NCBI GenBank assembly: GCA_016840095.1
Contig: JAEOSZ010000050.1
Location: 1 to 45,474 of the forward strand
From: Candidatus Heimdallarchaeota archaeon
GTDB taxonomy: Archaea > Asgardarchaeota > Heimdallarchaeia > Heimdallarchaeales > Heimdallarchaeaceae
DNA length: 45,474 nt
Direction: 5' to 3'
Within the stretch, counting starts at the first letter, position 1; every line of letters begins with the position of its first letter. Below are positions 8,068 through 16,688 of the stretch, piece by piece. The notes beneath the pieces were generated by a model, which made no database searches, was not told the origin of the DNA, and worked only from the letters and a program-made list of their open reading frames with translations. The translations under genes were made by a program, and so were the position numbers.

Positions 8068-9207
8068 ATGATATGGTGGATATGGATACCAGTAGGATTA
8101 GCGATAGTTTTAGTACTATTTGTATTATTTTATGCATCTCGATACAGGAAATTTACTTCAGATACTTACATGATCCATTTTAGGAATGGGAGAGTAATCA
8201 AAGCTGGAATCGGAGGGAAAGCTGTAACCATACCTTTGATCGATGAGGTTAGAGTTGTACCTGTTACAACACAATCTACCTTTTTAGAAGCCAAAGAAAA
8301 AGTGTTATCAAGAGAATTCCAAGAGATATCAGTAACAGCTTTTGTGTTCTGGCGTGTGATAGAACCAGAAGTAGCATTCTCAAGAACATCTTGGGATAAA
8401 TCTTCTGAAGCATATATTGAAAACATCATCAGAAATGCAGCTGAAAGTATTATTCGAACAACCTGTGCAAATATGGCACTTGAAAAAATAATCAGAGATA
8501 GACAAGCAATTATTGAAGCAGTCACTAAGGAATTATACTCATTAACCAAAGATTGGGGAATGCTTGTTGAGAGCTGTGAAATCAGAGATATTGAAATCAT
8601 AGATCCTAATCTGAAATCCAACGTAAGTGCTATAATGAAAATAGAACAAGAAAAACTTGCACGCTTGAAAAATGCTGAAATGGAAGAGATTACCAAACTT
8701 AGAGACTTAGAAGTTAGTAGAAAAGTGGGTATTGAACAACAAGAAGTTGGATTGGAAGTTGAATCCAAGGAGAAAGATAAGGAAATTGCCGTTCAAGAAT
8801 TAGAATGGAAACGAACAGAAGTTGAAGCAAAAACATATCAGACTAAGATAGAAATTGAAGCACAAGCTGAAGCTCAAAAAATCAAACAGTTAGCTGAAGC
8901 TAAGCAGTTTGATATGGAATCTAGAGCAAGAGGTGATGCTGCAGCTATTAGAGAAGCTAAAATGGCTGAAGCTGAAGGTATACTGAAAAGAATTGAAGCT
9001 CTAGCTAAAGCTGATGCACGTCTATTCCAAGAAATGATAATTGAAAAACTTCCAGAAATATACCAGAATTTGGAAATAGACAGAATGATTATAACAGGGA
9101 ACAAGGAAGATGCCTTTTCTTCAATTGCTAATGCAATTATGCCGTTCTTACAAATCGTTCCTGAATTAGCCAAAAAATCTGAACTTCCTGTAGAGAAGAA
9201 AAAATAA
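8068..9207 (+). CDS. SPFH/Band 7 (flotillin-like) membrane protein
   Basis: Scaffold-type membrane protein. Residues 4-23 form one hydrophobic anchor (WIWIPVGLAIVLVLFVLF). Residues about 30-200 form the SPFH domain, with the VPVTTQSTFLEAKEKVLSRE strand region, an FWRVIEPEVAF block and the EIRDIEIIDP end. Residues 205-330 are a long Glu/Ala/Lys-rich coiled coil with AEAQ-type heptads, as in flotillins; the final 50 residues contain a hydrophobic FLQIVPEL segment. Length 379. It follows an NfeD-like gene, the classic NfeD-SPFH pairing, so the two products probably form one membrane complex. No catalytic residues are expected. A run of eight T lies just after the stop. Confidence 0.88.
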   Translation: MIWWIWIPVGLAIVLVLFVLFYASRYRKFTSDTYMIHFRNGRVIKAGIGGKAVTIPLIDEVRVVPVTTQSTFLEAKEKVLSREFQEISVTAFVFWRVIEPEVAFSRTSWDKSSEAYIENIIRNAAESIIRTTCANMALEKIIRDRQAIIEAVTKELYSLTKDWGMLVESCEIRDIEIIDPNLKSNVSAIMKIEQEKLARLKNAEMEEITKLRDLEVSRKVGIEQQEVGLEVESKEKDKEIAVQELEWKRTEVEAKTYQTKIEIEAQAEAQKIKQLAEAKQFDMESRARGDAAAIREAKMAEAEGILKRIEALAKADARLFQEMIIEKLPEIYQNLEIDRMIITGNKEDAFSSIANAIMPFLQIVPELAKKSELPVEKKK

Positions 9208-9210
9208 TAC

Positions 9211-9223
9211 TTCTCTTTTTTTT
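9211..9223 (+). terminator. Oligo-T terminator after the flotillin-like gene
   Basis: TTCTC followed by eight T directly downstream of the stop. It touches the last codon of the convergent methyltransferase-like gene. Confidence 0.4.
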
Positions 9224-10235
9224 ATACTTTTTGCATTATTACAAAACTGTTATTCAGTCCAATGTACTTTTCTCTAGAAATTCCATGATGTTTTAGATTT
9301 GCCATATGTGATACCTTATCTAAGTTAAAGATGAAGGGATCATAGATGCTTAAAACCCAATCCAATGTATAAGAAAGTTCAGGTATTATTGCAAATGCAA
9401 AATAGCCATTGGTATGAAGTGTTGATTGGAGTGTTTGAATATAGTCTTTCAAGTCATTTTTGAAAAGGAATTTTGAGCCTACAAACAGATCAATTGAACC
9501 CAGAATTTCATTTATTTGTAAATCTTCTCTTTCAATAAATTTGACATTATAAATCTCGTATAAATCTTGAAGAACATTGCATCTGTAGAGAGAATTTGCT
9601 GGTTCAACACTTAGAACATTTACACTGTCACCAAAGAAATCAGCAAGATGGAGAGAATCATATCCTGAGCCACTTCCCCAGTTTAGAACCTGTAAAGTTT
9701 CTTTCATATCAAACAAAGACAAACGTTGTTTTAAACTCTTAAAAAACAACTCTCTGATGAGGAAGAAAAGTTCTGTTCCATACAGAGAATCTAATGTTAA
9801 AACATAGTCTTTTTCTGATAATCTACCTTGTTCTCCTTTCAATATCGCTTTGTACTTAATTACTGACTTGTCAAAAAAGCTAATAAATGGAGAAAGAAGT
9901 TTACTATTAAGTGCTTTAATATCTTCTTTAAATGACATTTCCAGATATTCTCTTCTTGGACTGTCACCATAGAATTCACCTTGTTTTATTAAGAATTCTT
10001 GGTGTGCTAGTAAATCAAAAATCTTGAAAAATTCTTCATCCAGAGTATTGAAGTTTAACATATGAAAGATTTCTTCAGGTGATCTAGGACGATTCAAAAT
10101 ATCGTATACGCCTATTTCTTTCAACAAATCGGATGCCTTGTATGCTGATAGTTTCAGTAAATTGTTGATGCTTTTTTGAACATCTTCTTCAGTAGATTCA
10201 AGAGTAAGAGGGAACTTGTTAATCCTAATCACCAT
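9222..10235 (-). CDS. SAM-dependent methyltransferase-like protein
   Basis: A class I methyltransferase fold is suggested by VLNWGSGSGYDSLHLA (residues about 182-197), a degenerate GxGxG SAM-binding loop, then a strand ending in an acidic residue (VLSVEPANS) and a later IDLFVGSKF strand. The N-terminal 110 residues look helical with a winged-helix character (LLKEIGVYDILNRPRSPEEI), as in O-methyltransferases that dimerise through such a domain. Length 337. Substrate unknown. It starts with ATG (10235), is convergent with the flotillin-like gene and is followed upstream by the unknown 10325 gene on the same strand, 89 bases away. Confidence 0.6.
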   Translation of the reverse strand: MVIRINKFPLTLESTEEDVQKSINNLLKLSAYKASDLLKEIGVYDILNRPRSPEEIFHMLNFNTLDEEFFKIFDLLAHQEFLIKQGEFYGDSPRREYLEMSFKEDIKALNSKLLSPFISFFDKSVIKYKAILKGEQGRLSEKDYVLTLDSLYGTELFFLIRELFFKSLKQRLSLFDMKETLQVLNWGSGSGYDSLHLADFFGDSVNVLSVEPANSLYRCNVLQDLYEIYNVKFIEREDLQINEILGSIDLFVGSKFLFKNDLKDYIQTLQSTLHTNGYFAFAIIPELSYTLDWVLSIYDPFIFNLDKVSHMANLKHHGISREKYIGLNNSFVIMQKV

Positions 10236-10324
10236 TCTTTCAATGTAATTGTTTATACTATTAAGATGAAGTAATCATTTTAATTTCTATCGTTACTCTC
10301 ACTCTAAGATTTAGTAACTAAATA

Positions 10325-11509
10325 CTATTTTCTTCGGTAAATATCTACAAATCCTCTTGATTTCAGGAAAATGACAAATTCTATTACAGAGGAAATTGGA
10401 ACTGATAAATCTTCACTGATTGAGTGAATTGAATTATTACCTTTAAGAAGAGATAGATTCTCTAAGAACAGTTGAAATTTTTGATCTAGTGTGATCCACC
10501 CTTTTTCTTGAAGATTCTTAGGTGATTCTGAGAGCTCAGGGTAATCATCTTCGGAATTAATTATTAGATCCATTATTTCAGTTACAATAAATTTCTTGGG
10601 TTGTTTTGAGATATTTTTATCTAGATATGAAATTGCTTCTAGAGTAGACTGTACTTTGCTCTCTCCAGGTATGTTGATGTAAGAATTAAAGAGAATTGTA
10701 AACCAATCATCCAGATAAGAGTAGTTAATCTTACTTTGGGGTTTTTTCGCACCAACCATCAGTGCATCTTTCTTTTGATGTCTATAAACTAGAAGTTCTA
10801 AACCTTTATAATAAAGGCTAATCAAATCCCCCTCCCTTAGATCTGCTTCATTCTTCTGAATATCAATGAATTTGAATAGATGAGAAAATTCAATCTTCTT
10901 TCCATCTATCATTTTAGGGAAAAATCTTCCATCCATGATTCCTTTATGATAAGGGATAAAAAGAAATCCATGAAAGTTATTAAGCTCATTACCTGTAACT
11001 TCTGAATTATCATTAATTACCAGTCCTTTCATTGTACTTCCATCTTGGACAGATATTGGTATTTTATGTGCTGCAGATTTTTCAGCATCAATAAGTTGGG
11101 TTAGAGCATCATCAAATAATTGAGGTCTTCCCTGAGTTCTTTCAGAAAGTGATCTGGCATATTTAGCTAATTTGTCAAGATCTGCGGTTGGAACACAAAC
11201 AAATAGTAAAACTACTATCTGTTCAACTTCTTCTTGTATAGTTACATAGCGACCGATAACTACTCTTTCTTCAAGACTAGTAATTACATCAGCATTAGTC
11301 CTTGCAAAACCAGTATAAACTTCAGCAAGCGAACTTACATCTTTTAGTTTATCTCCAAAATTTGACCTTGATAGTTCTTTGAAATAGCACACAGGACCAA
11401 AAATAATATCAAATTGTATCATTGAAACAGTTTTGATTCCTAAATCGCGCAGAAAAGGTACATGAAATGGAGATATTTTCAAATCCTTGTACTTATCTAC
11501 TTCACTCAT
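10325..11509 (-). CDS. Possible longin-like plus winged-helix protein, function unknown
   Basis: I do not recognise this 394-residue protein by name. Its first 120 residues alternate strands and helices in a longin/roadblock-like way: strand MIQFDIIFGPVCYF, an amphipathic helix, paired strands ERVVIGRYVTI and EQIVVLLFVCVP, and a final helix TADLDKLAKYARSL. The last 60 residues look like a winged helix (SISEDLSVPISSVIEFVIFL, then RGFVDIYRR). The middle part is mixed, with a short beta-rich section near residues 230-260. The ATG has GGTGAG three bases before it. The same longin-then-winged-helix order occurs in the tails of the giant membrane proteins at 36-45 kb, so it could be a soluble relative. 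The fold calls are inferences. Confidence 0.45.
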   Translation of the reverse strand: MSEVDKYKDLKISPFHVPFLRDLGIKTVSMIQFDIIFGPVCYFKELSRSNFGDKLKDVSSLAEVYTGFARTNADVITSLEERVVIGRYVTIQEEVEQIVVLLFVCVPTADLDKLAKYARSLSERTQGRPQLFDDALTQLIDAEKSAAHKIPISVQDGSTMKGLVINDNSEVTGNELNNFHGFLFIPYHKGIMDGRFFPKMIDGKKIEFSHLFKFIDIQKNEADLREGDLISLYYKGLELLVYRHQKKDALMVGAKKPQSKINYSYLDDWFTILFNSYINIPGESKVQSTLEAISYLDKNISKQPKKFIVTEIMDLIINSEDDYPELSESPKNLQEKGWITLDQKFQLFLENLSLLKGNNSIHSISEDLSVPISSVIEFVIFLKSRGFVDIYRRK

Positions 11510-11662
11510 CTGCTCACCATATGAATGTGTTTCCCTTGCTGATAGAACCCACTAATGACTGTAATCAAATCTTATTTCTATAATATAGTTTACCATTTAA
11601 TAAACTGATTGATAGTCCTATATGAATTACAACATTAAAGAGAAAAATTACAATTTTAAGTT

Positions 11663-12304
11663 TTATTCACTCAATCGAGATCTTTCTTCTTCTAAAATGG
11701 GTAAAAGATCATTTATAACGCTGAAAGGACAATCCTCAAGATATTTACTAGAAGTTTCCCAGAAGCTATCAAATAATGAAGATTGGTAACCAAGTGATTC
11801 ATATGAAATAGCTTGAACTAATAATTCTATTTTATCTATATAAGAGACAAACATTGCTTCTTTCGACTCTCTATTCTGTAATTCAGCAAAGGATTCTTTC
11901 CATTGTCTCTTAACCTCTTCATTAAGAATTAAAGAGAGAAGCTCAGTACTTGCTGTTGTTAAAAGTTGACTCTTGAATTGTTGGTATTTATCCTGACCAA
12001 GAAGAATTTCAACTTGTTTGTCAAAATCTTGATACTGGCATTCAGGTAAATCATGAATAATAGCAATCCTCATAACTACTTCTGTATTTAGAGGATTTTC
12101 AGGTTGAATTGCATTGTGTAAATCGCAAAGAAGTAATGACAACATTGTTGTATTATAAGCATGGTCGGCGATACTTTCTACATCACTAAGAGAAACCCCG
12201 ACTCTAATCCACCCTTGCCTCGGTAATCTCTTCAGTTGAATAGCACTTTCTATGAATCCGTAAATCAACTGGTATAACTCATCCAACGTATTCGTCTCTG
12301 TCAA
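11663..12304 (-). CDS. HD-domain phosphohydrolase, HDDC2/YfbR-like
   Basis: A 213-residue metal-dependent HD-superfamily hydrolase. Motifs: RQGWIRVGVSLSDVESIADH (residues about 24-43) gives the first metal-binding His; MRIAIIHDLPECQYQDF (about 79-95) contains the HD dyad with a following Pro-Glu; ESKEAMFVSYIDKIELLVQA holds the later Asp. This matches the HDDC2/YfbR group, which dephosphorylates deoxynucleoside 5'-monophosphates in characterised members; substrate here is not shown. The start appears to be TTG at 12304. It is preceded by the por operon on the same strand, 80 bases away, without obvious functional link. Confidence 0.75.
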   Translation of the reverse strand: MTETNTLDELYQLIYGFIESAIQLKRLPRQGWIRVGVSLSDVESIADHAYNTTMLSLLLCDLHNAIQPENPLNTEVVMRIAIIHDLPECQYQDFDKQVEILLGQDKYQQFKSQLLTTASTELLSLILNEEVKRQWKESFAELQNRESKEAMFVSYIDKIELLVQAISYESLGYQSSLFDSFWETSSKYLEDCPFSVINDLLPILEEERSRLSE

Positions 12305-12384
12305 GTCTGTCAGTAAAAAAGACGAAATATAGTTATTAAAACAATCGTTGGAGGTAATGGGAGTAAGAAAGAAGAGATTCTGTC

Positions 12385-13296
12385 TTACATAAATTTCCTA
12401 ATAAAGTTCCACTGTCTTTCAGTATCTTCTTCAAGAAGTTTTAATTCAGTTTCAGTGATTCCTCTGAACCTTCCTTGAAGACTTGTCCAATCAGTAATTG
12501 GTTTTCTGTTCTCTTTATCATTGAATTTCTTGCCTGGACGACTAAGTACAACAGTATTAGTTTCACGATCCCACTCGAATAGTGGCCAGATTCCTGTTTG
12601 AACGCCTAATCTAGATATTTTAACAGAATGAGCTGGATCAGATCCCCAGTTAGATGGACAGCTGATATCTATTTGGATAAATTTGAATCCATCAAGAGAT
12701 AGAGCTTTTTGGAACTTTTCTACGAAATCTTCAAGAAAGGCTCCACTAGCTGTGGCTACGTATCTGGCATTATTAGCCATCATGATGAACGGTACCATTT
12801 TACGCGGGGTTGTATTTCCTTTTGGAGTTGTTCTGGTTCGAGCCCCGATCATTGTATCTCCACTTCTCTGTCCTCCTGTATTACCATATACATTATTGGA
12901 ATACATCACATGAAGGATATTTTCTTGACGGTCACAAGCACCTATTTCAGTAGCGATACCGATATCTGCAGCAGAACCATCTCCACCCCATACAATTACT
13001 TTGAGGTTGTCCTTACCCTTCTTTTTCATCGCTCGTGATATTCCAGAAGCAACGGCATCACTGGCAGCAAAAGCTGTGTTAACAGTTGGGACGTTGAAGG
13101 CTATACCTTTACCTGAACCCTGATAAACACTTGCACAACTTGCTGGAACTACTAGAATAGCTTCATCTGCTACTGACCCAATTGCGTGTCTAAAAGCTAG
13201 AGTTGATCCACATCCTGCACATGCGAAATGTCCTTTCAATAATGCTTTCTTTGGTTTATTCATTAGATCTTTTTGTGTTACTGGCATAATTTTCAC
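12385..13296 (-). CDS. porB: Pyruvate:ferredoxin oxidoreductase, beta subunit
   Basis: Thiamine-diphosphate-binding subunit that decarboxylates pyruvate and hands electrons to Fe-S clusters, yielding acetyl-CoA and reduced ferredoxin. Length 303. The N-terminal HFACAGCGSTLAFRH gives two cluster cysteines, with further candidates in VPASCAS and ISCPSNWG. The TPP motif is VWGGDGSAADIG followed by YSNNVYGNTGGQ. It is the last gene of porG-porD-porA-porB, one base after porA, with a GGTGA site before its ATG. Pyruvate is favoured by the close fit to PorB-type sequences; other 2-oxoacids (for example 2-oxoisovalerate) cannot be excluded. Confidence 0.93.
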   Translation of the reverse strand: MKIMPVTQKDLMNKPKKALLKGHFACAGCGSTLAFRHAIGSVADEAILVVPASCASVYQGSGKGIAFNVPTVNTAFAASDAVASGISRAMKKKGKDNLKVIVWGGDGSAADIGIATEIGACDRQENILHVMYSNNVYGNTGGQRSGDTMIGARTRTTPKGNTTPRKMVPFIMMANNARYVATASGAFLEDFVEKFQKALSLDGFKFIQIDISCPSNWGSDPAHSVKISRLGVQTGIWPLFEWDRETNTVVLSRPGKKFNDKENRKPITDWTSLQGRFRGITETELKLLEEDTERQWNFIRKFM

Positions 13297-13297
13297 C

Positions 13298-14449
13298 TTA
13301 CTCCTTTAATGCCTCCTTAGCATCTTTCATAATCTTCGTATATGGTACATCTTCGCCACCTATTCCTCGCAAAAGCTTCTTGACGGGAGTATCAATATTA
13401 TGACGTTTTAGAACAGCTTCTACTTCTATACCAAGTTGACCTGCGTGTCCAAAACTAACGGATCTATCGATTACAAGTAGCTTATGATTCTTCTTAGCAA
13501 ATTCAACAATATCCTCTTCAGGGAAGGGTCGAAATGTTCTGACTCTAAGAGCATTGACACTTAATCCTTCAGCTACCAATCTATCAATTGCTTCATGGGT
13601 TTCATCACCAATGGTTCCTAGAGAGATTATAGTTAAGTCAGCTACATCATCACCATAAGGTTCAACTAAACCGTTTCCATAGGATCGTCCAAAAACCTCA
13701 GCAAATTCGTTATGAACATCAACAATTTTCTTCTTTGCGCGATCCATTGCAGCCATTAAATCTCTTCTATTCTGACTATATTGCTCAGGTACTGTCATAG
13801 CACCAAATCCCCAAGGTTTGTTGACATCTATTTCAATAATAGGATCGTCATAGGAACCTACAAATTCATAAGCATCTTCTGCACTTGGAAGCTGGACTTG
13901 ACCAGTTGTATGACTAATAATAAAACCATCCCAACAAGGCATGGAGGGTAGTGCTATATCTTTGCTTTCGGATATTCTGAAAGACTGGAGGACTGTATCG
14001 AACACTTCTTGGTTGTTTTTAGTATACATCTGTATCCAACCAGCATCACGAAAAGCCATACTATCTTGAAAATCAGGCCAGATATTCCATCCAGGTGCCA
14101 AACATCGGTTTACACAAGGCATGACTATAGGTAATCTACCATATCCTGACCAGAAGACATTTTCAGCCATATATAATAGTCCTTGAGAAGAAGTTGCAGT
14201 GAAAGTTCTAACTCCACTCCAAGCTGCACCCATACATGCTGCCAAAGCAGAATGCTCACTTTCAACAATAACGAATTCAGCATCTAGTAGTCCATCATCA
14301 ACGTATTGCTTAATATTCTCTAGAATCGCTGTTTGAGGAGTAATTGGGTATGCTGCGATTACTTCTGGTTTTGCAAATAATACTGCATAGGATGCCGCGT
14401 CGTTTCCAGTCATCGATTTTAATTCTTGTTTTACTACCATTCTACTCAC
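13298..14449 (-). CDS. porA: Pyruvate:ferredoxin oxidoreductase, alpha subunit
   Basis: Contributes the pyrimidine-binding part of the TPP active site. Length 383. AAYPITPQT near residues 33-41 and SEHSALAACMGAAWSGVRTF are the family hallmarks. MPCWDGFIISHT is the PorA/VorA-type segment before the C-terminal domain (LGTIGDETHEAIDRL...RTFRPFPEEDI). A GTG start at 14449 overlaps porD by 8 bases; an ATG at 14440 just downstream would avoid the overlap and is a fair alternative. Works with PorB, PorG and PorD in the cytoplasm. Confidence 0.94.
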   Translation of the reverse strand: MSRMVVKQELKSMTGNDAASYAVLFAKPEVIAAYPITPQTAILENIKQYVDDGLLDAEFVIVESEHSALAACMGAAWSGVRTFTATSSQGLLYMAENVFWSGYGRLPIVMPCVNRCLAPGWNIWPDFQDSMAFRDAGWIQMYTKNNQEVFDTVLQSFRISESKDIALPSMPCWDGFIISHTTGQVQLPSAEDAYEFVGSYDDPIIEIDVNKPWGFGAMTVPEQYSQNRRDLMAAMDRAKKKIVDVHNEFAEVFGRSYGNGLVEPYGDDVADLTIISLGTIGDETHEAIDRLVAEGLSVNALRVRTFRPFPEEDIVEFAKKNHKLLVIDRSVSFGHAGQLGIEVEAVLKRHNIDTPVKKLLRGIGGEDVPYTKIMKDAKEALKE

Positions 14450-14714
14450 CTTGGGGTACCATTTTTATTGCCTCTTTTGGGCATTCTTCTGCACATATTC
14501 CGCATCCTTTACAGTAATCGTAATCATGTTTTATAGGCTGATCTTTTTCTCTATCAGCTGGGTAAATTGCATTATCTGGGCAGAACTTCCAACAGATATT
14601 ACATTTGATACAGAGATCAGGATTTACTACAGGATAAAAGGTCCTCCATTCTCCTGTTTTACCAGCTGCACCTTCTATTGGGTATAAAATTGGTTGGCTT
14701 GGTTCTTTTGTCAT
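14442..14714 (-). CDS. porD: Pyruvate:ferredoxin oxidoreductase, delta (ferredoxin-like) subunit
   Basis: A 90-residue 2x4Fe-4S protein that passes electrons from the catalytic subunits to external ferredoxin. Two motifs of the form CxxCxxCxxxCP are visible: CIKCNICWKFCP at about 35-46 and CKGCGICAEECP at about 68-79. The N-terminal GEWRTFYPVVNPDLC segment is typical of archaeal PorD. The ATG is preceded by GGTGA with 7 bases of spacing. It overlaps porG by 4 bases and porA by 8, so translation is coupled. Confidence 0.93.
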   Translation of the reverse strand: MTKEPSQPILYPIEGAAGKTGEWRTFYPVVNPDLCIKCNICWKFCPDNAIYPADREKDQPIKHDYDYCKGCGICAEECPKEAIKMVPQGE

Positions 14715-15265
14715 GCTTCTATCACCTTTGTTGCTTCAAAAGCTCTCTTCGCTGCTTCAACATTCTTTGGCGCTATTCTTTCGTTCAATTGATCTGTGAT
14801 AGCTTTCACAAGATTATCAAGATCTATAATCTCAGTTCCTTTAGCAAACGCACCTAATATAGCTGTAGCAGCCATGGTAAATCCACTTAGAACTAGTCCT
14901 AGTTCTTGCGAAATTCCTGTAGCATCTACTAAAGCAATCTTTCGTCCTGAGCCCTTGAGAGATTCTGGGATCTCTTTAGCATTGAGCACAATTATTCCGT
15001 CTTTATCCACATTTTCAATATCTATATTGCCAAGCATAGTTTCTTCAAAGACTATAGCATGTTTTGCTTTATAGACAGGACTGTGGATTCGTATAGGTTT
15101 AGTATCAAAACGAATGTATGCTTCAACTACTGCACCTCTTCGTTCAGAACCATATTTTGGGATTGCCTGAGAGTCCAATCCTTGTAACATAGCTGCTTTA
15201 GCTAGGATTTTCGCTCCAGTTACCCCTCCACTTCCACCACGGCTAACTTGTATGACTTCTATCAT
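14711..15265 (-). CDS. porG: Pyruvate:ferredoxin oxidoreductase, gamma subunit
   Basis: First gene of the por operon; 184 residues. SRGGSGGVTGAKILAKA at the N-terminus and PKYGSERRGAVVEAYIRF are the conserved blocks of the gamma domain, which helps bind CoA. The C-terminal half has the usual NMAxxGAF-like region (TMAATAILGAFAKG). AGAGGTA lies a few bases before the ATG. The gamma-delta-alpha-beta order is the standard archaeal arrangement, so this is a complete four-subunit enzyme. Confidence 0.92.
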   Translation of the reverse strand: MIEVIQVSRGGSGGVTGAKILAKAAMLQGLDSQAIPKYGSERRGAVVEAYIRFDTKPIRIHSPVYKAKHAIVFEETMLGNIDIENVDKDGIIVLNAKEIPESLKGSGRKIALVDATGISQELGLVLSGFTMAATAILGAFAKGTEIIDLDNLVKAITDQLNERIAPKNVEAAKRAFEATKVIEA

Positions 15266-15363
15266 TACCTCTAACCTTAATAATTCTATTTTGAATTTTT
15301 TTTCATTTATTATAATATTTTAGGTTTCAACAGAAAAATTAATAGAGAATATTTATAGGCCTT

Positions 15364-16227
15364 CTAACCTGCCTTTATTGTGTTCATGAGTGAATTAAGA
15401 CCTTCGTAAGTTCTAATTTGAATACCTTTTCCACAAACTAATCTAATAGAATCTGATTCAATTTCTGTAAACGGCCCAACTCTTGTAATGACATCAACAT
15501 TTGCATCATGCCTTCGTTTTAAACCAGATAAACCTAACATCACATTTGGTCCTTTAAACTCAATAACATCTAAACCTGCAAAACCAGCTATTTCCTGTGG
15601 GGTTGATATTCCTAGTTTAGTTATGGTCTCTTGAGTGGCATACTTTCTTAGTAAGAGAGCATTGACTTTGATAACATCAGTTTTAGTAAAAGATGATTTT
15701 AGTAAGTCTACAATAAACTTGAATGTTGGATTTTTTTCCATAACAAAAAAGGAAGCTATTCCCAATTCAGGTAAAATTGAAAGGAAAACTATTGAATCAA
15801 GAGGTAGTTTCATAAGATCATTTTGATCATTAACTTCCTTAGATGCAAACATATACACATAATGCAAAGGAGTCGAGTTTAGCTTTATTATGAAACTAGT
15901 ACTGAAATTCAAACCACTATCCTCAATTAATTTCTTAGTTCTCTTATTGAGCTCATTTTTCAGTTTAGTTGAAGTATCGTACTTCTTTACTGGAGTAAAA
16001 GTATAAAGATTCTGAAAGTCACCAAAAAAGAGGTTTTTTAGAGCTTTAATCCAGAAATTTCTTATTTTTGTAGTTGAAATTTTCTTGGCTTTTATCTCTT
16101 GAAAAAGTAACTTCTGAAGTTCAGTTTTTGATTTCTTCTGAATAGTTTTGCTAGTGGTTGAGAGAACAGAAATTATTTCTTTTTCAGTAAGATACTTGAA
16201 GATAGTTTCCTGTGTCACATCTACCAC
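15364..16227 (-). CDS. Hypothetical protein
   Basis: Not recognised. It has 287 residues and is soluble by appearance. The first 75 residues are Lys-rich and helical (TEKEIISVLSTTSKTIQKKS); the middle has hydrophobic strands (FIIKLNSTPLHYVYMFA, IVFLSILPELGIASFFVM); the end is Arg/Lys-rich with LSGLKRRHDANVDVITRVGP. The most likely start is GTG at 16227. It stands 98 bases upstream of porG on the same strand and 140 bases from the next gene upstream, so it is probably transcribed alone. It does not look like a shadow: it covers most of its interval and no alternative long frame competes. Confidence 0.6.
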   Translation of the reverse strand: MVDVTQETIFKYLTEKEIISVLSTTSKTIQKKSKTELQKLLFQEIKAKKISTTKIRNFWIKALKNLFFGDFQNLYTFTPVKKYDTSTKLKNELNKRTKKLIEDSGLNFSTSFIIKLNSTPLHYVYMFASKEVNDQNDLMKLPLDSIVFLSILPELGIASFFVMEKNPTFKFIVDLLKSSFTKTDVIKVNALLLRKYATQETITKLGISTPQEIAGFAGLDVIEFKGPNVMLGLSGLKRRHDANVDVITRVGPFTEIESDSIRLVCGKGIQIRTYEGLNSLMNTIKAG

Positions 16228-16367
16228 TCTTGAAAAGTATTTGTACTTATAGTTCGTCTTGTTGATTAACGGTTAACTGATTATTTAACTTTTTCATCGT
16301 TTCTGGAAAGACAAATTGTAGAAGTGCAATATTAAAGAGAAATGAAAAGTAAATAAAGGGGATTTCG

Positions 16368-16592
16368 TCAAAAAACTATATTTGCTTTAAGAAGAATTAA
16401 TTGTATTTCAAAAGCTGTCAATAAAGCACAAATAACTACTATGACAATAACCATTTTCCAATTCTTTCTTTGAGACATTTCAACATAAAAGATGAACCAT
16501 GTAATTGCAGCTACAGATAAAATAGCAAATAACACTAGTACAAAAGTTAGCCATCCACCGGTTAAGAGTCCGTTATACGCTTCGTAAGCCAT
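16368..16592 (-). CDS. Small two-helix membrane protein
   Basis: A 74-residue protein made mostly of two transmembrane helices: about residues 14-36 (WLTFVLVLFAILSVAAITWFIF) and 47-68 (MVIVIVVICALLTAFEIQLI), joined by a basic loop SQRKNWK, which places that loop in the cytoplasm by the positive-inside rule and both termini outside. No known family recognised. ATG start with an AAAGGG purine stretch 9-14 bases upstream and a TATA-like box about 45-55 bases upstream. Confidence 0.65.
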   Translation of the reverse strand: MAYEAYNGLLTGGWLTFVLVLFAILSVAAITWFIFYVEMSQRKNWKMVIVIVVICALLTAFEIQLILLKANIVF

Positions 16593-16635
16593 TTTTATTC
16601 CCTTTTTATTCTTCTGTGCGTGATTTTTTTAAACG

Positions 16636-16647
16636 TTTAAAAACCTT
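16636..16647 (-). promoter_or_regulatory. TATA box with purine BRE for the small membrane protein
   Basis: The minus strand reads AAGGTTTTTAAA; TTTTTAAA preceded by AAAGG resembles an archaeal TFB/TBP site. It would put the transcript start near 16615, leaving a leader of about 25 bases. Confidence 0.4.
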
Positions 16648-16688
16648 TGCCATTTGGACAGATTAAACAAATATCATATGAGAAAAAT

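Noticed and set aside
8166..8768. 200-codon minus-strand frame under the flotillin-like gene
   Set aside because: Ser/Ile-rich translation typical of an antisense shadow of an AT-rich coiled-coil gene; the SPFH reading on the plus strand is clear.
12709..13038. Plus-strand frame of 109 codons inside porB
   Set aside because: Overlaps fully conserved PorB motifs; Cys/Ser/His-rich with no family resemblance.
12385..15265. Possibility that the por genes encode a novel oxidoreductase
   Set aside because: All four subunits, their order and motifs are standard; only exact 2-oxoacid specificity is open.
16264..16274. TTAACgGTTAA upstream of the hypothetical gene at 15364-16227
   Set aside because: Arms of only five bases and no second copy noticed near other genes.
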